Below, piece after piece: positions 1-8,456 of a stretch of 64,000 nt of DNA. Each line of letters begins with the position of its first letter. The first letter of the stretch is position 1. The notes beneath the pieces are model-generated. The model was not told where the DNA came from. It did not search any database and saw only the letters and a program-made list of their open reading frames with translations. The DNA is taken from positions 220,610 through 284,609 of the forward strand of contig NZ_JQBP01000003.1 in NCBI RefSeq assembly GCF_001438705.1, written 5' to 3'. This stretch comes from Weissella kandleri. GTDB taxonomy: Bacteria; Bacillota; Bacilli; Lactobacillales; Lactobacillaceae. Position numbers and translations under genes: made by a program.

Positions 1-444
1 TTCAGCAATTGAGAGCCCTTGCTCACCAGTATCTGGCTGAGACAAAAGCAAATCATCAACTTTAACGCCCAAATTCCGGGCATATTCGACATCCATGGCA
101 TTTTCCGCGTCAACATACGCGACCGTTCCCCCCTCAGCTTGTACTTCAGCTGCGGCATGTAATGCCAAAGTCGTCTTACCTGATGATTCAGGTCCATAAA
201 TTTCGATAATTCGTCCCTTTGGATAACCACCGATTCCCAAAGCAATATCTAACTTCAAAGATCCCGTTGAAAATGATTCCACTTTCGTAAATTTTGAATC
301 ACCCATCCGAATCACGGATCCTTTTCCAAAATTCTTTTCAATTTTCTTTAATGCATCATCTAATGCTTTTTTACGGGCTTTAGGTTCTGTAATTTTTCCT
401 TCTAGCTTTTTTGAAGGATTAATGTTCTTTCCTGACGTTGCCAT
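1..444 (-). CDS. recA: RecA recombinase, N-terminal part (runs off the window)
   Basis: RecA forms ATP-dependent filaments on single-stranded DNA, drives strand exchange and triggers LexA self-cleavage. The first 148 residues are visible. The Walker A motif GPESSGKT is at residues 84-91, followed by the conserved DAEN..D segment near 112-118. The start ATG at 444 has a good ribosome site (CGGAGG). The N-terminus carries about 17 extra, lysine-rich residues compared with E. coli RecA. The C-terminal two thirds lie outside the window. I did not see a convincing LexA/DinR box in the 43 bases before cinA. Identity is certain. Confidence 0.97.
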   Translation of the reverse strand, partial: MATSGKNINPSKKLEGKITEPKARKKALDDALKKIEKNFGKGSVIRMGDSKFTKVESFSTGSLKLDIALGIGGYPKGRIIEIYGPESSGKTTLALHAAAEVQAEGGTVAYVDAENAMDVEYARNLGVKVDDLLLSQPDTGEQGLSIAE

Positions 445-487
445 AAATTTATAGCCTCCGTTTTTTTGTTATTACATTAAGTATAAC

Positions 488-979
488 CTAATTGTTTTCG
501 TTTGTAACTACTTTATTTAATTCACTTAAGACCCAAGCTGCCCCAGCTTGAACAGCCGCCATTCTGACTGTGTCACGAGTGCCTTTAAAATTAAATTGGC
601 GTGCTAAAACCTGATTTTTGGGGGCAGCTACTCCAATCCAAACCTCTCCTGCAAGATGTCCTTCCAGCGCATCGGGGCCCGCCACTCCTGTAAAACTAAT
701 CGCCCAATCCGTTGATAACTGCTGCTGAGCTCCTTTGGCCATGGCCTTAGCAACTTCGGCCGAGACAACTCCATATTCTTGAATCAAAGGCGCTGGCACC
801 CCAACTAATTGCGTTTTAGCCTCCGGACTATACGTCACAAACGCGCCTGGCAAAACCTTTGAAATTCCTGGCACCTGCGTCAAGGAACTACTAAAAAGGC
901 CGCCCGTCAAACTTTCCGCTGACGTTAACGTTTGTCCTACTTGAATTAATTTTTTACCTAATTGTTGCACTTTTTCCAT
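488..979 (-). CDS. cinA: CinA C-terminal domain protein (PncC-type NMN deamidase)
   Basis: A stand-alone CinA C-terminal domain of 163 residues. The family deamidates nicotinamide mononucleotide to nicotinate mononucleotide in NAD recycling; in many Firmicutes cinA sits before recA and is co-expressed in competence. Family motifs seen are TSAESLTGGL near the N-terminus and SFTGVAGPD in the middle. The usual N-terminal MoaB/MoeA-like domain of full CinA (about 410 residues) is absent. An upstream TTG at 991 is in frame, but TTGAGG before the ATG at 979 fits as its ribosome site, so I use 979. recA follows after 43 bases. Confidence 0.9.
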   Translation of the reverse strand: MEKVQQLGKKLIQVGQTLTSAESLTGGLFSSSLTQVPGISKVLPGAFVTYSPEAKTQLVGVPAPLIQEYGVVSAEVAKAMAKGAQQQLSTDWAISFTGVAGPDALEGHLAGEVWIGVAAPKNQVLARQFNFKGTRDTVRMAAVQAGAAWVLSELNKVVTNENN

Positions 980-1068
980 TACATACCTCAATTCTAATCA
1001 CTCGACGCCAAAATACCAGCCAAGGCATCCCACTCTATTTATTAAGAACCCTTCCTGAGTTCAAAGGA

Positions 1069-1103
1069 AAAAAAAGATACCATTGATGCCAATGATACCT
1101 TTT
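1069..1103 (-). terminator. Rho-independent terminator after pgsA
   Basis: On the minus strand, AAAAGGTATCATT and AATGGTATC form a stem followed by a run of eight T. It ends the rodZ-pgsA unit and separates it from cinA. Confidence 0.85.
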
Positions 1104-1108
1104 ATAAT

Positions 1109-1684
1109 CTATTTAAATCCATCCGCAAACACAAAGCGAGCCTTTACAAAATAATCAATTCCTGAATAAATCGTGAAGAACAACGCAATTCCCAGCATAA
1201 TTTCCGCAAAAGGAATTCCAAAACTTCGGAAAATGATATTATGCAAAAGGTAAAAGGTGATGGCGAGCATCTGCGTGGATGTCTTAATCTTACCAGGCAT
1301 CGCAGCCGCCATTACAGTCCCATTATTTTCAACAATTAATGTCCGTAATCCAGTCACCGCTAACTCCCGAATGACAATCAATGCAACCACCCAAGCTGGA
1401 ACCCATTGAAATTGAACAAAGAACACCAATGCAGTCATCACTAATAACTTGTCTGCAAGGGGATCAGCAAATTTACCAAAGTTAGTCACCAAATGTTGAC
1501 GCCGAGCAATTTGACCATCCGCAGTATCAGTTAACGAAGCCACCACAAAGATAATTGTTGCAATTAGATGCGTCGTGGGCAATTGCGCATCGCCGCCCCA
1601 AATATTAGTCGGTAACATTAAAACAATGGCAAAAATAGGAATTAAGATAATCCGAAAAACGGTTAATTTATTTGGTAAATTCAT
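1109..1684 (-). CDS. pgsA: CDP-diacylglycerol-glycerol-3-phosphate 3-phosphatidyltransferase
   Basis: Makes phosphatidylglycerol phosphate, the committed step to phosphatidylglycerol and cardiolipin, in the cytoplasmic membrane. The CDP-alcohol phosphotransferase signature D-x2-D-G-x2-A-R-x8-G-x3-D-x3-D is complete at residues 53-78. The 191-residue length and several hydrophobic helices fit the family. It lies 12 bases after rodZ, as in many Firmicutes, and ends at a strong terminator. The cardiolipin synthase gene a few kb upstream uses its product. Confidence 0.96.
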   Translation of the reverse strand: MNLPNKLTVFRIILIPIFAIVLMLPTNIWGGDAQLPTTHLIATIIFVVASLTDTADGQIARRQHLVTNFGKFADPLADKLLVMTALVFFVQFQWVPAWVVALIVIRELAVTGLRTLIVENNGTVMAAAMPGKIKTSTQMLAITFYLLHNIIFRSFGIPFAEIMLGIALFFTIYSGIDYFVKARFVFADGFK

Positions 1685-1696
1685 AGTATCGACCTA

Positions 1697-2617
1697 TTAA
1701 TGTTGGCTTGAAGCAACTGGGGCTTGAGCGGACGTAATGTTCAAAACTGCTTGCCAAACGAAACCGGTATTATTTAACTTCACATCTTCACCATTGAATT
1801 GTAACTTCAAATTATTAGCATTTCCGATTTGAACACTAACCCCGGTGACGGTATTGTCAACGACAATCTCCTTAGTCTCATTGGCGTGCACTGTTCCAGA
1901 ATACAAAACTGCCCCCGTATTTGACTTAATTTGATTCCATGAATCACCATTCGTACCAACCAAAGTTAACTTACGCTCACCTTCTGCTGGGACTTTAACC
2001 GCAATGGTTGAGACATTTCCAACCACCGCTGGCGCTCCAATTTCTGTCTTAGTCTCTTGCTTGCTGCTAGAACTACTCTTTTCCGCTGAGCTTTCCTTTG
2101 AAGAACTCTTTGAAACTATAGAGCTACTTACAGATACATTTGAATTTTCCGAAGTATCCTTTGAATGTCCGGCAAAATTAGCTACCAAAGCCCAAATGAC
2201 AACTACAATTGCAATAGCTGCCACACCCATGATTACCTTAGGCAACATGTTATTGGCTTGTTTAACCCGCTTAGCTTCATCCTGACGCATCCCTGCACGT
2301 GAAACGTTCTCACCAGCATTAATCCGCATCGCACTCTGATCAACAACTGGCTTAGTTTCGTCAGCTGGTATTTTCGTATCCAAGGCATGTCGCTCTAACA
2401 AATCCTCAGCATCTAAGCCAACTACAGCTGCATATTGACGAGTAAAAGCACGTTCATAGAAACTTCCGGGCAATTGATCGAATTGATCATTTTCAATTGC
2501 CTGTAAATAACGCTTTTGAATTTTTGTCTGGGCTTGAATGTCATCAAGCGACAAACCTTTTGCAATCCGGGCCGCTTGTAACTCTTCGCCGATTCCTTTT
2601 TGTTCGATATCTGCCAT
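1697..2617 (-). CDS. rodZ: RodZ-like helix-turn-helix membrane protein
   Basis: RodZ links MreB to the membrane and the elongation machinery. Order of parts: Cro/Xre-type helix-turn-helix at residues 10-70, a linker, a basic stretch and one transmembrane helix at about 125-148, an unusually serine-rich extracellular linker (about 155-190), and a C-terminal DUF4115 beta domain (about 197-293). ATG 2617 is preceded by AAAGGA. It follows the YmfF/YmfH peptidase genes and precedes pgsA, the common Firmicutes order. The 306-residue length is normal. The Ser/Lys linker is low complexity and probably spans the wall side of the membrane. Confidence 0.93.
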   Translation of the reverse strand: MADIEQKGIGEELQAARIAKGLSLDDIQAQTKIQKRYLQAIENDQFDQLPGSFYERAFTRQYAAVVGLDAEDLLERHALDTKIPADETKPVVDQSAMRINAGENVSRAGMRQDEAKRVKQANNMLPKVIMGVAAIAIVVVIWALVANFAGHSKDTSENSNVSVSSSIVSKSSSKESSAEKSSSSSKQETKTEIGAPAVVGNVSTIAVKVPAEGERKLTLVGTNGDSWNQIKSNTGAVLYSGTVHANETKEIVVDNTVTGVSVQIGNANNLKLQFNGEDVKLNNTGFVWQAVLNITSAQAPVASSQH

Positions 2618-2696
2618 TTTAACAATTCCTTTACTAAATGATTTCTAAGTATAATTTTACCATAACTTACTCGTAATAAATCAATTCTTCTTTGAA

Positions 2697-3956
2697 TTAT
2701 TCTGGATGAACTGTCACGCTTACTGGCGCACTTACAGACACTTTTGCAATAATTTCACTAATTTCTGCGCTGGTCAACGTATTTAAAATTTCAATTTCGT
2801 CCCATAAGAAAGCATCCTCAAAGGTTGGTCCTTCAAAGCGAGTGGCAATTTCATCAAGTGAATTCAAGCGGCTGATATAACGACCCAACTGTTCTGATTT
2901 CACAAGCTCTAAGCCATCCGCTAAGTTCAAAAATTCAGTCTGTAAATGTTGCAAAACACTTTTAATTTCTGAAATTAAAGTTTCTGGCTCTGGTGTTTCA
3001 CCTAATAATAACAAATGGGCCGCTCCCCGCTCCATCGTCAATTCAGTGCTAAACCCATCGTCAATCAAACCTTGGTCATACCAATCCAAATAACGAGCTG
3101 AGTGTTCACTAAATACTAGGTCCAAAGCTAGATTATAAGCTAGACTAATTTTTAATCCTAAACGCCCCCCTGGCACCGCTTGTTGCTCAAACAACCGCTG
3201 ACCAACGGCAATTTTATTCCTTAACGTCGCACCTTCCAATTCCAACGACATTGCAGGTAACGGCATTTGCGTAAATTGCTGGGCTTCCACCGTTGTGCCA
3301 TGTTGACTAGCTGAACGTTGACCCAACGGCGACTGTTCGATTACTTCCAAGACCTGGTCTTGATCAAAGTTACCAGTTACGAACAGTTCCATATTGTCAG
3401 GTCGATAATGTCGTGTGTAAGCTCGATTTAATACTGCAGGAGTAATCGCAGCAATACTCGTCGTGGTCCCGCCAATATCAATGCCGAGCGCATCGTTAGG
3501 ATAAAGGGCCCCCAAAATATTTTGGTACAATTGCGCTCCCGCATCGTCTTCATACATTTTAATTTCTTGTTGAATGATTCGTTGCTCTCGTTCCACTGAA
3601 GTAGCTTGAAAATATGGTTCTTGCGTAAAAGTTAAAAGCTCCGCTAAGCTTCGGTAATCCTTTGCCGGGGCAATCGTAAAATAACTTGTCTGGGTCATAG
3701 CTGTAAAAGCGTTGACTGTATCTCCCCAACCACTAATTTTATCTAAAGCATCATACCCTGGTTGTTGAAAAAGCTGATGTTCAATAAAATGGGCCGTCCC
3801 AAAAGGTTCGTCCGTCCATGTGTTTTGATCGCGCGCACCATAATTTACAGTTAATAAACCTGCTAATTGATGGTATTGCGGACGGGGACTCAAATGTACC
3901 TTTACCCCATTAGTCAATTGAAAAGATTGAAGGGTTGGCATTAAATTATTCATCAT
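2697..3956 (-). CDS. ymfH: M16 family zinc peptidase-like protein YmfH (YfmH)
   Basis: A M16 (insulinase-like) protein. The inverted zinc motif HFIEH is intact at about residues 56-60, so this is the catalytic member of the pair. In B. subtilis the YmfF/YmfH pair has been linked to maturation of the 5-aminopentanol modification on elongation factor P; that is family knowledge, not seen here. Several start codons are possible (TTG 3971, ATG 3962, 3956, 3953). GGAG with nine bases of spacing favours 3956, inside the end of ymfF, giving translational coupling. Confidence 0.92.
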   Translation of the reverse strand: MMNNLMPTLQSFQLTNGVKVHLSPRPQYHQLAGLLTVNYGARDQNTWTDEPFGTAHFIEHQLFQQPGYDALDKISGWGDTVNAFTAMTQTSYFTIAPAKDYRSLAELLTFTQEPYFQATSVEREQRIIQQEIKMYEDDAGAQLYQNILGALYPNDALGIDIGGTTTSIAAITPAVLNRAYTRHYRPDNMELFVTGNFDQDQVLEVIEQSPLGQRSASQHGTTVEAQQFTQMPLPAMSLELEGATLRNKIAVGQRLFEQQAVPGGRLGLKISLAYNLALDLVFSEHSARYLDWYDQGLIDDGFSTELTMERGAAHLLLLGETPEPETLISEIKSVLQHLQTEFLNLADGLELVKSEQLGRYISRLNSLDEIATRFEGPTFEDAFLWDEIEILNTLTSAEISEIIAKVSVSAPVSVTVHPE

Positions 3957-5217
3957 TCTCATTTGCTCCAATCAATTGCACTTCACTCGCTAATTCAACT
4001 AATTGCGCGACGTGTAAAATATCTTCCGGTGTTACGGACAAAATGGCTTCCATCCAAGCTTGTTCATCCAAATTCCAACCACTGACAGATCCTGCCACTT
4101 CACGCTCAACTTGATTTTGCGGTTGATCTTTAGCAATCACGAAATCATGCATTAAAGCTTGTTTACTCTGCTCCAGCTCTGCTTTTGAAACCAACTCGGT
4201 CTGCAAAACGTGCAACGTTGTTTGAATTAATTGCTGCGTGGCGGGCAATTTTTCGCCATCCACCCCGGCTACCACCATGAGTAATTGATTATATGGATTA
4301 TAATCGGAATAAATTGTATAAGCCAATCCAGCCTTTTCGCGCACCTCTTGAAATAAGCGGGCATTGCCAGCTCCACCCCATAACGCATTAAACACATAAC
4401 CCGCAAAGCGCATTGAAGCTGGTAAAGGTAAATGATAACTTTGCGTTAATTGACTTTGTTTTGCTGGATGTTGAATTGTGAGCTTTTGATGCTTAAAGGC
4501 ATCTTGCGTCTGCGGTTGCTCTACTAAACGCGGACGAGGGGCAAACATATCCAATTGCGCTAACTGTTGCTTGACCACCACTGGATCAACATCACCTAAA
4601 ATCACAATTTCAATAGGATCATTTTGCCATGTTTGCATCCAAGCTTGCCACGCTTGCTGCGGTGTCACTTGCGCTAAAGCTGCCATTGTATTATAGGTTG
4701 GCAAGCCTAATGTTGGATCCGCAAAATTAATATTCAGGAGTTGCTGTACTGCTTGATACTCATAGTCTTCATCCCAACTGGCAACTTCATCTTGGGCCAT
4801 ATTTTTTTGATGCTCAAAAATAGTGCCATCATAACCATTTTCTACATCTCCCAAAGGCGCTGCAATAAGTTGCTGAATAAATTGTAACCCCTCAGCAAAT
4901 AAAGCCGCATGTGGCGTCGCAAACTTATCATTGACTAATTCCATTGAAATCCGCAATAAGCTTAGTCGCCCCATGTTAATGAGGCCGATATTTAAGCTCG
5001 CGCCATATAAACGCTGTAAGGCTTCCATAAAGGAGCGTTGCGTTGGATACTGAGCGCTTACCGTCTCGGCCATTTGACTCGCCATAAACCGCGGCGCTAA
5101 AGTTGGGGCCTGCTTTTTTTGGATCGCATTAATTTGAATCTGCGTAGTGGTGAATTGTTGCGTCGAAATAACTGTTAAATTAATTCCGGTTTGTAATTCA
5201 AATTTAACTGCTTGCAT
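3946..5217 (-). CDS. ymfF: M16 family protein YmfF (YfmF), non-catalytic partner
   Basis: M16 fold protein paired with ymfH. The place where the HxxEH zinc motif should be reads RFMASQMAETV, so zinc binding and catalysis are probably lost, as known for this half of the pair. The C-terminal half keeps M16 features (ALWGGAGNARLFQEVREKAG). The frame is open to 5280, but AAAGGA ends seven bases before ATG 5217, and the longer form would overlap cls, so 423 residues is the best call. It overlaps ymfH by about ten bases. The two likely work as a heterodimer. Confidence 0.92.
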   Translation of the reverse strand: MQAVKFELQTGINLTVISTQQFTTTQIQINAIQKKQAPTLAPRFMASQMAETVSAQYPTQRSFMEALQRLYGASLNIGLINMGRLSLLRISMELVNDKFATPHAALFAEGLQFIQQLIAAPLGDVENGYDGTIFEHQKNMAQDEVASWDEDYEYQAVQQLLNINFADPTLGLPTYNTMAALAQVTPQQAWQAWMQTWQNDPIEIVILGDVDPVVVKQQLAQLDMFAPRPRLVEQPQTQDAFKHQKLTIQHPAKQSQLTQSYHLPLPASMRFAGYVFNALWGGAGNARLFQEVREKAGLAYTIYSDYNPYNQLLMVVAGVDGEKLPATQQLIQTTLHVLQTELVSKAELEQSKQALMHDFVIAKDQPQNQVEREVAGSVSGWNLDEQAWMEAILSVTPEDILHVAQLVELASEVQLIGANENDE

Positions 5218-5228
5218 TTGTTTTCCTT

Positions 5229-6686
5229 TTATAAAATTGGGCTGATTAACCGTGAAACTCGCTGCACAAACTTTTTCCAAACGGATTGGTTTTCAAAATA
5301 CTGTGCATCTAATAATGTTGAATTTTCCATATCTTTTTGATAAATAATCTCTAATTGTTGGGCCACATCCCGGTCATAAATGAACGCATTCGCTTCAAAA
5401 TTCAAAGTATATGAACGAATGTCTTGATTCGCCGAACCTACTGAAGAGACGCGGCCATCAATCATAACCATTTTCGCATGCATAAAGCCATAATCATAAC
5501 GATAAATTTTCGCACCTGCTTGTAATAATTGCTTAGAATACCATTCTGTAGCACGATAAACAAAGGGATGATCCGGGAAAGCCGGAATCATTAAACTAAC
5601 TTCAACCCCCGACTGTGCAGCCATTCTTAACGTTTCTAAGACCGCTTGATCGGGAATAAAATATGGAGTTTGAATGAAAATTTTCTCTGTCGCCGTCGCA
5701 AACATTTTCAAATAACCAGTTTGAATTTGTTTATTTGAATCATCGGGCCCAGAAGATACAATTTGAATGGCTGTCGAATGCTTTTTCGTTTGTTGATGCT
5801 GTGGGAAATAATCATCCGAAAAAGTCAGTTGCTGCTTTTTAGTGGTCGCATTCCAATCAGTAAAGAACCGTGATTGAATCGCCAAGACGGCGTCACCTTC
5901 AATTCGCAAATGTGTATCTCGCCAGTAACCAAACTTTTTACTACGTCCCAAATATTGGTCACCTACATTATAACCACCAATATAACCCACATTACCATCA
6001 ATCACAACCAACTTTCGATGGTCACGGAAATTAATCCGAAAAGTCAATGGAACATAACGGGGGGATAAGAATGGGATGACTTGCCCACCAGCATCACGTA
6101 AACGCCGCCACATTTTATCATGCCGCCCATGCGACCCCCATTGATCATAAAGGACGCGTACTCTAATTCCAGCTTGTGCTTTTTGCGTTAATAAATTAGC
6201 CAATTCATTCCCAATTGCATCATCATAAATGGTAAAGTATTCCAAATTAACATGGTGTTTAGCGGCTTTTATATCCGCGAACAATTGCTTGAACTTATCG
6301 GGCCCATCCGTAAAAATTTTCACGCTATTTTCTAAAGTTAATAAGGCGGCATCATTTTTCAAAAATAAACGGACGAAGCTACTTTCTTCTTCCAATTGAT
6401 CTGCCGCATGTGTTTTTAAAGCTAACCGTTTTTGATTCTCAACGATTTTATCAATTCCCAAAATCTCTTGCGTCTGCAAACTAAAGATTTTCTTACTGGT
6501 CAAATTGCGCCCTAAAAACATATAAATTATTAATCCTAAGCCAGGAAACGTAATCAACACCATTAACCACGCCCAGACCGATGACACTTCGCGCTCACCG
6601 TGAAACACCACATACAATGCTACTATTGTGTTTAAAAGCACCACTATTGTAGCTAAACAACCCCAATTTAGATATAAAAATGGCAT
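5229..6686 (-). CDS. cls: Cardiolipin synthase
   Basis: Phospholipase D-superfamily enzyme that condenses two phosphatidylglycerols into cardiolipin at the membrane. Two N-terminal transmembrane helices (PLDc_N) occupy about residues 5-60. Two HKD motifs follow: HRKLVVIDGNVGYIGG near residue 222 and HAKMVMIDGRVSSVGSAN near 402. The length of 485 is typical. ATG 6686 has AGGT upstream. It ends 11 bases before the ymfF start, so it may be co-transcribed with the peptidase pair, although function does not link them. Confidence 0.95.
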   Translation of the reverse strand: MPFLYLNWGCLATIVVLLNTIVALYVVFHGEREVSSVWAWLMVLITFPGLGLIIYMFLGRNLTSKKIFSLQTQEILGIDKIVENQKRLALKTHAADQLEEESSFVRLFLKNDAALLTLENSVKIFTDGPDKFKQLFADIKAAKHHVNLEYFTIYDDAIGNELANLLTQKAQAGIRVRVLYDQWGSHGRHDKMWRRLRDAGGQVIPFLSPRYVPLTFRINFRDHRKLVVIDGNVGYIGGYNVGDQYLGRSKKFGYWRDTHLRIEGDAVLAIQSRFFTDWNATTKKQQLTFSDDYFPQHQQTKKHSTAIQIVSSGPDDSNKQIQTGYLKMFATATEKIFIQTPYFIPDQAVLETLRMAAQSGVEVSLMIPAFPDHPFVYRATEWYSKQLLQAGAKIYRYDYGFMHAKMVMIDGRVSSVGSANQDIRSYTLNFEANAFIYDRDVAQQLEIIYQKDMENSTLLDAQYFENQSVWKKFVQRVSRLISPIL

Positions 6687-6857
6687 ACCTATAACCTATT
6701 CCTTCACCTTTTTCCAGCGTCTTAATCGTCCGCTGCCTACTACTTAATAATTGATTCCATATGCGAAATATTAAAACAATCAAACCAACCTGTAAACCAC
6801 TTTAACCATCTTTTTTCATAGATTTCTATTATTAAATGTCTTTTTTGAGTTTAACAT

Positions 6858-6890
6858 AAAAGAGGTCAGCGAAAACGCTAACCCCTATTT
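6858..6890 (-). terminator. Terminator after the gluconate operon
   Basis: Minus-strand hairpin GGTTAGCG-TTTT-CGCTGACC followed by CTCTTTTA. It closes the gntK-gntP unit. The rest of the gap up to cls (6687-6857) shows no gene. Confidence 0.8.
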
Positions 6891-6918
6891 TGTAATAAAT
6901 TTTATGATAATAGTTTGA

Positions 6919-8421
6919 TTATGAGAACAAAGCGCTCAAAATCAAGATAACAATCAAACCAACTACTGATAAGATAGTCTCTAAGACAGTCCAAATCTTA
7001 AGGGTCTGTGGCACATCCAAATCAAAGAATTCTTTAAACATCCAGAATCCCGCGTCATTGACGTGTGAAAGTCCAATTGACCCGGCCCCAATGGCCAAAA
7101 CCACAAAGGCTGGATTAACGGCTGTTTGACCAGCAACCAATGGTGCAACAATTCCGGCGGCCGTCAAACCAGCGACCGTGGCAGAACCAACTGATACACG
7201 AATGATCAAAGCAATCAACCATGCGAAGATAATTGGTGACATTGATGTCTGTGAGAAGGCATCAGCAATCGCTGTTGAAATTCCACCAGAAGTTAAGATT
7301 CCCTTGAAGGCAGCTCCACCACCGATAACCATCAACAAGTTAGCGATGGACTTAAGTGCATCTGACATCGTATTTCCAACTTGCCCCATTGTCCGACCTT
7401 GCTTTGGACCCATAGCCCAAATTGCAAAGACCATCGCAATAACCATAGCAATCATTGGATTTCCCAACATTGCCATAATTTGGTCCATGGTTGAAGGATT
7501 GTGCAAGTAACCATTTTGAGCAGCGTGTGACATTGCTTGCCAAGCTGTATCACCAAGTTTACCAGCATAAACTTGCTTACCACCATTTTTAATCATGGTG
7601 TAAGCAGTAGCAATTAACATAAAGAAGACCGGCATCAATGAAGTTGCGATGGCCAACCCAAAGCTTGGTGTTTCCTTCAAATCGAAGGTCTTAACTTCTC
7701 CAACTGCATCCAACTTCTTTGTAATACGGAAGGCCTTAGGCTCGATTTTACGGGCAAAACGCGTAAAGACAGGTCCGGCAACAATCATCGCTACCAAAGC
7801 AACAATGACTCCATACATCAAGACAACCCCAACGTTGGCTCCTAAGATATTAGTAACCGCAGTAGGTGATGGTTGTGGAGGCAAATATCCTTGGGCCGCT
7901 GACAAAGCCGCAGCCATCGGGATACCTAAGTAAAGCAATGGTACATCAGCTTCCAATGCAATCGTGAAGACGATTGGAATTAAAACAACCATACCAACTT
8001 CAAAGAGCAATGAAATTCCGATGATAAATGAAGCTAACGCCACAGCAAGCTGCAACCGCTTCTTACCAAAAGTATTAATCAACGTTGAGGCGATTCGATA
8101 TGAGCCACCCGCGTCCGCTACTAAACGTCCAATCATTGAACCGAATCCGAAGACGACAACCAATTCGCCCATCGTTCCACCGATTCCACTCTTTAACGCA
8201 TCCGCGATACTTGCGGGAGCCATTCCTAGACCGATGGCAACCAAGATTGAAATAATAATCAACGAAACGAAGGTATTAACCTTAGCTTTCAAAATCAAAA
8301 ATAGCAAAACAACGATTCCAAGAATCAGAATCAAGAATGGCCAAACGTTGATTCCGTTGACCATCCAAGCATAAAAACCTGTAGAGGCATCAGTTGTGAT
8401 ACCAGCAGCAACATTAAACAT
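6919..8421 (-). CDS. gntP: GntP-family gluconate permease
   Basis: Gluconate:H+ symporter of the GntP family. The 500-residue protein is hydrophobic throughout, with about 12-14 membrane helices and the family patterns LFEVGMVVLIPIVF and GYLPPQPSPTAV. It sits 35 bases after gntK in one operon, so substrate taken up is phosphorylated at once and enters the phosphoketolase pathway as 6-phosphogluconate. ATG 8421 follows AAGAGGAAG. GntP proteins also include idonate and glycerate transporters; the neighbouring kinase makes gluconate the best guess. Confidence 0.92.
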   Translation of the reverse strand: MFNVAAGITTDASTGFYAWMVNGINVWPFLILILGIVVLLFLILKAKVNTFVSLIIISILVAIGLGMAPASIADALKSGIGGTMGELVVVFGFGSMIGRLVADAGGSYRIASTLINTFGKKRLQLAVALASFIIGISLLFEVGMVVLIPIVFTIALEADVPLLYLGIPMAAALSAAQGYLPPQPSPTAVTNILGANVGVVLMYGVIVALVAMIVAGPVFTRFARKIEPKAFRITKKLDAVGEVKTFDLKETPSFGLAIATSLMPVFFMLIATAYTMIKNGGKQVYAGKLGDTAWQAMSHAAQNGYLHNPSTMDQIMAMLGNPMIAMVIAMVFAIWAMGPKQGRTMGQVGNTMSDALKSIANLLMVIGGGAAFKGILTSGGISTAIADAFSQTSMSPIIFAWLIALIIRVSVGSATVAGLTAAGIVAPLVAGQTAVNPAFVVLAIGAGSIGLSHVNDAGFWMFKEFFDLDVPQTLKIWTVLETILSVVGLIVILILSALFS

Positions 8422-8456
8422 TATATCTTCCTCTTAACTTCTTAAAAATTTATTAC

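Noticed and set aside
445-487. LexA/DinR box before recA
   Set aside because: I could not find a palindrome close to GAAC-N4-GTTC in this short gap; the real operator, if any, may be absent.
7178-8374. Several plus-strand frames of 90-136 codons opposite gntP
   Set aside because: Long open antisense frames are expected opposite a hydrophobic transporter; none has a start with a Shine-Dalgarno site.
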